Part shown: piece after piece, positions 1 to 5,339 of the stretch
Numbering within the stretch: position 1 is the stretch's first letter
Layout of the letters: every line of letters starts with the position of its first letter
Source: Deltaproteobacteria bacterium
Lineage (GTDB): Bacteria > Myxococcota_A > UBA9160 > UBA4427
Direction of reading: 5' to 3'
DNA length: 8,625 nt
NCBI GenBank assembly: GCA_011051925.1
Contig: DRKE01000543.1
Span: forward strand, 1-8,625
The notes under the pieces: model-generated
Seen by the model: only the letters and a program-made list of their open reading frames with translations
The model's database searches: none
Told to the model about the DNA's origin: nothing
Position numbers and translations under genes: made by a program

Positions 1-255
1 CCCGTCGGCTTGTCCTGAAGGCCATCGGCCGGAATCCGCTCATCGCGCCCGACTGTAGCGGCTTCCATTCCGCTTGGTTCCCCGAGGGCTCGACATTCGG
101 ACGGGCGGCTACGCTACTCTGCCCGCTTCGGGTTCCGGCTCCGCCGGGGATGAGACGGCCCGGCCGTCCCGGTCGAGTGCCGGCGGTGCGAAGGGCCCGG
201 AATCGGGTCGAGGTGCTCCGGTGGGTACCCGAATGCAGACCCTGGCGTGGAGACC
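1..255. other. Apparently non-coding left edge and upstream region of the TPR–zincin/glc operon
   Basis: No convincing complete gene is visible here. In the frame of the downstream gene there are stops at 16–18 and 151–153, and no ATG, GTG or TTG between 154 and 246, so the first gene cannot start earlier than 247. A plus-strand gene could end at the TGA at 16–18, since its five preceding codons all end in G or C. Alternatively, a minus-strand gene could start at the ATG at 68–66 and run off the left edge with 23 open codons. The fragment is too short to decide. A poor sigma-70-like pair (TCGACA at 90–95, then TACGCT at 110–115 or TACTCT at 115–120, spacers 14 or 19) is the only promoter-like sequence I see, and I do not call it. 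A near-palindrome lies at 154–168. Confidence 0.5.
154..168. repeat. Short perfect inverted repeat upstream of the TPR–zincin gene
   Basis: GACGGCC and GGCCGTC face each other around a single C, giving 7-bp arms with no mismatch. It sits about 90 bp before the first start codon of the operon. No T-run follows, so it is not a standard intrinsic terminator. It could be a binding site for a dimeric regulator, or a chance palindrome in GC-rich DNA. The match is seen in the sequence; any role is a guess. Confidence 0.3.
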
Positions 256-1329
256 ATGCGCAAAGACAAGGATCGCTATTGGGATTGCCTGGATCAGGCG
301 ATGGAAGCCTCCCATGGCGGGCGGATCGAGGAAGCCCTCGCCTGGCTCGACGAGGCCCTGCGGGTCCATCCCGATGGTGCGGAGGCGCACAACGGGCGGG
401 GTGAGATCCTCTGGGATGACGGTCGCGTCGACGAAGCGCTGATCGAGTTCGATCGGGCGACGATCGCCGACGGGAAGTTCACGGCGGCCCATCTCAATCG
501 GATCGAACTCCTCATCGAGGAACTCGGGGAGTTCGGGACCGCCGCCCGCCTGAGCGATGAACTGCTCTCGGGCCGGCCGGAGCTGCCGCGTCCGGATCGC
601 ATGCTCCAGGCCGAAGTCTACTACCTGAAGAGCAAGGCCCTCTTCTATCAGGACGACCTCGAAGGGGCCCTCTTTCTCGTGCGTCGCGCCAGCAAGGCAG
701 GCGGCGAGCTCGGGCTCTATTGCGCTTTCGAGGGACAGGTGTTGTTCGAACTCGGCGCCTATCAGGAAGCGAAACGCGTGCTCGAGCGCGGGGCCGCCAT
801 CGATCCGGATTCCGCCCATACGCTCTATCACCTGGGTCTGGTTCTCGAGCGTCTCGAGGCCGAGGGAGAGGCGTCCGGTGCGACGGGTGCGGGGATCGAG
901 GGCGCTGCAGAGGCCTTTGCGCGAGCGAATTCACTGGAGCCGCAGCAATTCCCCATGCCACTGGACGTTTCCGAGACCGCCTTCGCGAAAGCGGTCGATA
1001 CGGCCATGGCGAACCTTCCCCGATCGATCCGGGAACGGATCGAGGGCGTGCCGATCCTGGTCGAGGATTTTCCCGACCTCGATCTGGTTCGGAATGAACG
1101 GGTTTCGCCCCAGACCCTCGGACTCTTCCTGGGTGTACCGCGAACGGAAGTCCTGCAGACGGATCAGCCCCTCGATCTCGATCGGATCCTGCTCTTCAAG
1201 AAGAATCTCGAGAAGATCTGTCAGGACGAGGAGGATCTGATCGACCAGGTCCAGATCACCCTTCGACACGAAGTCGGACATTATCTCGGGCTCGACGAGG
1301 ATGATCTCGAGCGCCTCGGCCTCGGCTGA
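256..1329 (+). CDS. TPR-repeat protein with C-terminal zincin-like metallopeptidase domain (HEVGH)
   Basis: Numbered from the ATG at 256, the protein has 357 residues. Residues about 15–235 are helical and TPR-like, with repeats around 20–55, 155–190 and 190–230 (for example EALAWLDEALRVHPDG and AYQEAKRVLERGAAIDPDSA). Residues about 255–357 match the small zincin family known as Zincin_1/DUF1025. Its features are the VEDFPDLDL strand, a GLFLGVPRTE segment, a DRILLFKKNL strand, and the terminal zinc-binding helix HEVGH at 338–342 with D347 nearby in GLDEDDLERLGL. H338 and H342 would bind zinc and E339 would be the catalytic base. There is no signal peptide or membrane segment, so it is expected to be cytoplasmic. 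TPRs suggest a protein partner; substrate and activity are unknown. A GTG at 247 in the same frame is an alternative start. I prefer ATG 256 because GGAG (249–252) lies just before it, although the 3-nt gap is short. It ends 24 bp before glcD on the same strand, so it is probably co-transcribed. Confidence 0.88.
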   Translation: MRKDKDRYWDCLDQAMEASHGGRIEEALAWLDEALRVHPDGAEAHNGRGEILWDDGRVDEALIEFDRATIADGKFTAAHLNRIELLIEELGEFGTAARLSDELLSGRPELPRPDRMLQAEVYYLKSKALFYQDDLEGALFLVRRASKAGGELGLYCAFEGQVLFELGAYQEAKRVLERGAAIDPDSAHTLYHLGLVLERLEAEGEASGATGAGIEGAAEAFARANSLEPQQFPMPLDVSETAFAKAVDTAMANLPRSIRERIEGVPILVEDFPDLDLVRNERVSPQTLGLFLGVPRTEVLQTDQPLDLDRILLFKKNLEKICQDEEDLIDQVQITLRHEVGHYLGLDEDDLERLGLG

Positions 1330-1340
1330 GGCCATGTCGC

Positions 1341-1345
1341 GGAAG
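1341..1345 (+). promoter_or_regulatory. Ribosome binding site for glcD
   Basis: GGAAG lies 8 nt before the ATG at 1354, a normal distance. It supports this start and places the site in the 24-bp gap after the TPR–zincin stop codon. Confidence 0.5.
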
Positions 1346-1353
1346 CCGACGGG

Positions 1354-2817
1354 ATGACGATCGTGGCCTCCCCCACCCCGCCCACGGCGCTGATCGATCG
1401 GTTGGTCGGGATCGTGGGCCCCGCCCATTGCCTCTTCAGGGAGGGAGAGCTCTTCGCCTACGAATGCGATGGACTCACCCTCGCGCCCAGAACGCCGCTC
1501 GCCGTCGTGTTGCCGGCGACGACGGAAGAGGTCGCCCGGATCGTCCGGGCCTGTCGCGACTTCGATCGATCCTTCGTTCCCCGTGGCGCCGGAACCGGGC
1601 TTTCCGGAGGCGCACATGCCACGGAGGATTCCGTGTTGATCGAATGCTCGCGCATGAATCGCGTGCTCGAGATCGATCCCGGGAACCGCCTGGCCGTCGT
1701 CCAGCCCGGCGTCGTGAATGCCGAGCTGTCCCAGGCCGTCGCCCACCTGGGCCTCTTCTACGCGCCGGACCCGTCGAGCCAGCAGGCCTGCACGATCGGC
1801 GGAAACATCGCCGAGAACTCCGGCGGACCCCATACCCTGAAATACGGCACGACGACCAACCACATCCTGGCACTCGAGATGGTGCTTCCCGACGGCCGGA
1901 TCGAGCGCTTCGGGAATCGGGTCGGGGAGGGTCCGGGTTTCGACTGGGTCGGGGCGATCGTCGGCAGCGAGGGAACGCTCGGCATCGTGACCGAAGCGTG
2001 TGTTCGCCTCACACCGATACCCGAGGGCGTCGAGACCCTTCTCGCGATCTTCGATGATGTCGTCGCGGCCTGCCGGGCGGTCGGCCGCGTGATCCGTTCG
2101 GGCGTCGTCCCGGCGGCGATGGAAATCGTCGATCGTCGCACGATCGAGGCGGTCGAGGCGAGCGTCTACGCCGCCGGGCTGCCGAAGTCCGCGGGTGCGG
2201 TCCTGATCGTCGAGCTCGATGGCAATCCCGTGTGTCTGGACGGAGAGATCCGGTTGATCCACGAGGCGTGTCGTCGCGAGGGCTGCCAGGCGATCGAACG
2301 GGCCCGGAACGACGAAGAGCGGACCCGTTTCTGGCGGGCGAGAAAGGGTGCCTTCGGTGCGATGGGAAGATTGGCGCCGGATCTCTACGTCCACGATGCG
2401 GTCGTGCCGCGCGTCCACCTGCCAGCCATCCTGGAGAAGATCTGCGAGATCTGTGACCGCTACCGATTGAAACTCGCCAACGTCTTCCACGCGGGCGACG
2501 GCAATCTCCATCCGAACATCTGCTTCGACAAGCGGGACCCGGATGAACTCGAACGCGTCATGAAGGCCGGAGCGGAGATCCTCGAAGCCTGTGTCGCCGT
2601 GGGTGGCGTGATTTCGGGTGAACACGGAATCGGGGTGGAGAAGCGCGACTACATGCACCTCGTCTTCGACGACTCCGACCTCGAATGCATGACCCGCCTG
2701 AGGCAGACCTTCAATCCCGACGCCGCCTGCAATCCCGGCAAGATGATCCCGACTCCTCGCTTCTGCGTCGAAGCGAATCCCCGGGCGCGGGGCTACGACG
2801 CGGTGCCGATCGGATGA
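1354..2817 (+). CDS. glcD: Glycolate/D-lactate dehydrogenase FAD-binding subunit GlcD
   Basis: The protein has 487 residues, close to E. coli GlcD (499). It would oxidise a 2-hydroxyacid such as glycolate to the 2-oxoacid, passing electrons via FAD to the GlcE/GlcF partners at the inner membrane. The N-terminal half is a PCMH-type FAD domain. The pyrophosphate loop PRGAGTGLSGGA is at 76–87, CTIGGNIAENSGGPH at 146–160, and GSEGTLGIVTEA at 204–215. The C-terminal half is the FAD-oxidase C domain with HAGDGNLHP at 379–387, SGEHGIGVEKRD at 421–432 and FNPDAACNPGKM at 453–464. Histidines in the HAGDGNLHP and GEHGIG motifs are the usual metal/substrate ligands in this family. The stop codon overlaps the glcE start (ATGA, 2814–2817), so the two are translationally coupled. 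Motifs alone do not separate glycolate from D-lactate as the substrate; the adjoining glcE and glcF make the three-subunit glycolate-type enzyme the better reading. All landmark motifs are intact. Confidence 0.95.
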   Translation: MTIVASPTPPTALIDRLVGIVGPAHCLFREGELFAYECDGLTLAPRTPLAVVLPATTEEVARIVRACRDFDRSFVPRGAGTGLSGGAHATEDSVLIECSRMNRVLEIDPGNRLAVVQPGVVNAELSQAVAHLGLFYAPDPSSQQACTIGGNIAENSGGPHTLKYGTTTNHILALEMVLPDGRIERFGNRVGEGPGFDWVGAIVGSEGTLGIVTEACVRLTPIPEGVETLLAIFDDVVAACRAVGRVIRSGVVPAAMEIVDRRTIEAVEASVYAAGLPKSAGAVLIVELDGNPVCLDGEIRLIHEACRREGCQAIERARNDEERTRFWRARKGAFGAMGRLAPDLYVHDAVVPRVHLPAILEKICEICDRYRLKLANVFHAGDGNLHPNICFDKRDPDELERVMKAGAEILEACVAVGGVISGEHGIGVEKRDYMHLVFDDSDLECMTRLRQTFNPDAACNPGKMIPTPRFCVEANPRARGYDAVPIG

Positions 2818-4022
2818 CGGAAAGCCCGGCAAGCACCGGTCTCCATCCCGATCCCGTCGAGATTCCGGGCGCGGTCGTCGAGCGTATCTTCGAGCCGACT
2901 CGTCCGGAAGAGGTCGGGCGGATCGTACGCGAAGCGGCGAACAAGGGGGACGGACTCCTGGTCTTCGGAGGGCGGACGCGTCTGCATCAGGCCAATCCCG
3001 CCCGGGAGATCCGGTTCGGCCTCTGCTTGCGTGGACTTTCCGGCATCGACGAGTTCGAGCCCGAAGAGGGGGTTCTTCACGTTGCGGCGGGAACACGGAT
3101 CCGGGAGGTCCGTGAGGCCGTCCACGCCGAGGGCTGGGCGCTGCCGCTCGATCCGCCCGGTCCGTCTTCGACCGTCGGCGGAACGATCGCCAGCGCTGCC
3201 GTCGGTCCTCGTGCGCAGTCCTTCGGGCGGGTCGCGGACGCGATCCTCGGACTCGATCTCGTCGGCGGAGACGGCGTGGCTTCCCGCTGCGGTGGGCGCG
3301 TGGTCAAGAACGTGACGGGCTATGACCTGGCGAAGCTCTATTGCGGCTCCTTTGGAACCCTCGGCATCGTGACGGGGGCGTGGCTGCGTCTGCATCCGAA
3401 GTCTGCCGTCCGGCGGGTCTTCGTGACGCAACCGGGGCCCGGACTGGTGGAGTTCGACAGACATCGTCGCTGGGCGGGTCTTGCGAGCGTGTCTGCGCTC
3501 GTGTGGCGCGAGGATCCCGAAGCGGGATCGCGGCAGGTCACGATCGAGCTGGCGGGAAGCGAGGAGGGCGTCCGCCATGACCACGCGTGGCTTTCCGACC
3601 GGGCCGAGCTCGTCGAAGTCGAACCCGACGAGATGGACCGGATCCGCGATGAACGGGCCGCGAAGGGGCCTGGTCCACTGGCCCTCCGGGTCCGGGTGCT
3701 CGGGACGGAATGCGGCGCGATGGTCCAACGCCTGCTCGATTCGGGGCTGGCCGTTTCCGTCGATCCGGGTCCGGGGACGATCCACGCCCGGGGTCGGCTG
3801 GCGCATCCCGAAGCGCTCCTCGCGATTCGCGAAAGCGCGCGTGAGAGCGGCGGGCTGGCCGTCTTCGAGAGGCTGCCCGACACCTGGCGCCGCGAGCTCG
3901 ACGTATTCGGTCTGGAGAGCGGGCATGCGGCGCTTCATGCTTCGTTGAAAGCGCGATTCGATCCGGGGGGCATCTTGAATCCGGGGCGTTTCGAAGCGGG
4001 AGGCGATCGGGATGGCGTCTGA
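2814..4022 (+). CDS. glcE: Glycolate dehydrogenase FAD-binding subunit GlcE
   Basis: This is the second FAD-domain subunit of the GlcDEF complex. It has 402 residues when started at the ATG inside the glcD stop. Longer readings from 2685 lie within glcD and are not needed. It is about 50 residues longer than E. coli GlcE (350). The PCMH-type FAD domain is recognisable: FGGRTRLHQ at 51–59 in the place of the pyrophosphate loop, PPGPSSTVGGTIASAAVGPR at 114–133, KNVTGYDLAKLYCGSFGTLG at 165–184, and the C-terminal FDPGGILNPGRF at 382–393, which matches the end of GlcE/GlcD-type oxidases. Residues about 195–330 are not recognisable to me and hold most of the extra length. No clear Shine–Dalgarno site precedes the start, as expected for coupling to glcD. 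It overlaps glcF by 11 bp. Its exact catalytic share in the complex is not settled by the sequence. Confidence 0.92.
   Translation: MTESPASTGLHPDPVEIPGAVVERIFEPTRPEEVGRIVREAANKGDGLLVFGGRTRLHQANPAREIRFGLCLRGLSGIDEFEPEEGVLHVAAGTRIREVREAVHAEGWALPLDPPGPSSTVGGTIASAAVGPRAQSFGRVADAILGLDLVGGDGVASRCGGRVVKNVTGYDLAKLYCGSFGTLGIVTGAWLRLHPKSAVRRVFVTQPGPGLVEFDRHRRWAGLASVSALVWREDPEAGSRQVTIELAGSEEGVRHDHAWLSDRAELVEVEPDEMDRIRDERAAKGPGPLALRVRVLGTECGAMVQRLLDSGLAVSVDPGPGTIHARGRLAHPEALLAIRESARESGGLAVFERLPDTWRRELDVFGLESGHAALHASLKARFDPGGILNPGRFEAGGDRDGV
3998..4003 (+). promoter_or_regulatory. Ribosome binding site for glcF
   Basis: GGGAGG lies 8 nt before the ATG at 4012, inside the 3' end of glcE. It is the strongest Shine–Dalgarno match in the operon and fixes the glcF start. 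Confidence 0.65.
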
Positions 4023-5322
4023 TGCCGGTGGCATTCCCGAACGGGAAGGGGTCGGCTCGGGACTCCGGGAGGGCCTCCGTGCGGCGATCTACTCGAAGAC
4101 ACTCGATTGCGTCCACTGTGGCCTCTGTCTGCAGAGCTGCCCGACCTATCGGGTGACGGGGCGGGAGACCGCGTCTCCGCGCGGTCGGATCTACCTGATG
4201 CGCGGCTTCGCCGAGGGACGCCTGCAGGATCCGGAACTGCTCGTCGAGGAGGCCTTCGCCTGCCTCGGATGTCGCGCTTGCGAGACGGCCTGCCCGAGCG
4301 GCGTCCGCTACGGCGAGATGCTGGAACGGACCCGGGCGGTCGTGCGCTCCGAGGAGAAGGACGCTTCGTTGTCGACCAAGATCGAACGCTTCGCGCTGCG
4401 CGAGATCGTGCCGCGCCCGCGAAGGCTCGGAATCCTCGTGGGCCTGCTGCGATGGGTCCAGGCACTGCGGCTCGATCGACTCTCGACGCTGTTGCCCCGT
4501 GGTCTGCGCGATCGGGTCGCCCTGGCGCCGCGCGTTCCCCCTCGCCGCGAACGACGTCGGATGCCGCTGCTGACTCCGGCCGAAGGCGTTCGCCGGGGGC
4601 GGGTCGCCCTCTTCGAGGGGTGTGTGATGCCGGAACTCTTCGGTCGTGTGAACGACGCGGCGCGCCTCGTGCTCTCCCGCGCGGGATACGAGGTCATCGT
4701 TCCCCGGAACCAGGGTTGTTGCGGCGCGCTTCATGCCCACTCCGGGGAGATCGGCTTCGCTCGTGAGCTCGCCCTGCGCAACGTGCGCGCCTTCACGGGC
4801 GAGCTCGGGCAGCTCGACGCGATCATCGTCACGTCAGCCGGTTGCAGCGCGTCCATGCGCGAGGCGGAGAGCTGGATCGGCGAATCGGGTGGCGTCCTCG
4901 CCGATGGGGTACGCGATGTCCTCGATTTCCTCGACGACGCCCGGCCGGGTCTTCCCCTTCGTCCGATCCCGAAGCGGGTCTGTTACGACGACGCCTGCCA
5001 TCTCGTCCATGCCCAGGGCGTCGCCGCAGGTCCCCGTCGTCTGTTGCAGGCGATTCCCGAACTCGTCCTGGTTTCCCATCGGAATCCGGAGGCCTGTTGT
5101 GGCGCGGCGGGAATCTACAATCTCACCCGGCCCGAGATGTCGAGGGCCGTGCTCCAGCCGAAGATCGATGCCCTGATCGAAGCCGGGCCGGATCTCGTGG
5201 CCACCGCCAATCCCGGTTGTGCCATGCAGCTTTCGGCGGGTCTTGCCGCGCGGCACTCGGAGATCGGCGTCGTCCATCCGATCGAACTGCTCGAAGAGGC
5301 CACGAGGCCCGTGACCGCTTGA
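4012..5322 (+). CDS. glcF: Glycolate dehydrogenase iron–sulfur subunit GlcF
   Basis: The protein has 436 residues, against 407 in E. coli GlcF. It carries electrons from the GlcD/GlcE flavins towards membrane quinone through [4Fe-4S] clusters. Two ferredoxin-type motifs are complete: C33, C36, C39, C43 (CVHCGLCLQSCPTY) and C84, C87, C90, C94 (CLGCRACETACPSGVRY). The C-terminal half has two CCG domains. The first has C204 and C236–C237–G238 (NQGCCGALHAHSGE) plus C278. The second has C324, C329, C362–C363–G364 (EACCGAAGIYN) and C403. This double CCG arrangement is shared with heterodisulfide-reductase subunit B-like proteins. It overlaps glcE by 11 bp and has its own good ribosome binding site. 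It is the last gene of the plus-strand run; the convergent minus-strand gene ends 17 bp after its stop. No glycolate regulator or permease gene is present in the window. Confidence 0.95.
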   Translation: MASDAGGIPEREGVGSGLREGLRAAIYSKTLDCVHCGLCLQSCPTYRVTGRETASPRGRIYLMRGFAEGRLQDPELLVEEAFACLGCRACETACPSGVRYGEMLERTRAVVRSEEKDASLSTKIERFALREIVPRPRRLGILVGLLRWVQALRLDRLSTLLPRGLRDRVALAPRVPPRRERRRMPLLTPAEGVRRGRVALFEGCVMPELFGRVNDAARLVLSRAGYEVIVPRNQGCCGALHAHSGEIGFARELALRNVRAFTGELGQLDAIIVTSAGCSASMREAESWIGESGGVLADGVRDVLDFLDDARPGLPLRPIPKRVCYDDACHLVHAQGVAAGPRRLLQAIPELVLVSHRNPEACCGAAGIYNLTRPEMSRAVLQPKIDALIEAGPDLVATANPGCAMQLSAGLAARHSEIGVVHPIELLEEATRPVTA

Positions 5323-5333
5323 CGGGTCCCGTC
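5321..5333. repeat. Near-palindrome between the convergent gene ends
   Basis: GACGGG and CCCGTC meet around a single T, overlapping the last two bases of the glcF stop and lying in the 17-bp gap before the minus-strand stop at 5340–5342. As RNA it could form only a short hairpin (5-bp stem, 3-nt loop). No U-tract follows on either strand, so it is a weak candidate for a two-way terminator. The repeat is seen; terminator function is doubtful. Confidence 0.3.
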
Positions 5334-5339
5334 GTTGGA

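Noticed and set aside
1..68. Possible 5' end of a divergent minus-strand gene starting at the ATG at 68–66 (MEAATVGRDERIPADG...)
   Set aside because: Only 23 codons are visible, there is no good ribosome binding site, and G/C at third positions is only about two thirds. The plus strand is equally open in another frame. Not enough to call a gene.
90..120. Sigma-70-like promoter TCGACA … TACGCT or TACTCT
   Set aside because: Spacers of 14 or 19 and poor -10 matches; such pairs are expected by chance over 250 bp.
203..232. Inverted repeat TCGGGT … ACCCGA upstream of the first gene
   Set aside because: Six-base arms with an 18-nt loop in GC-rich DNA are not distinguishable from chance, and no T-run follows.
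2685..2813. Extended glcE start inside glcD
   Set aside because: The 43 extra residues are Arg/Ser/Pro-rich out-of-frame glcD sequence. The ATG at 2814 in the ATGA overlap gives the normal GlcE N-terminus.
931..3096. 721-codon open frame on the minus strand opposite the TPR–zincin gene, glcD and glcE
   Set aside because: It lies across three plus-strand genes, two of which are unmistakable from family motifs. The antisense protein shows no recognisable motif.
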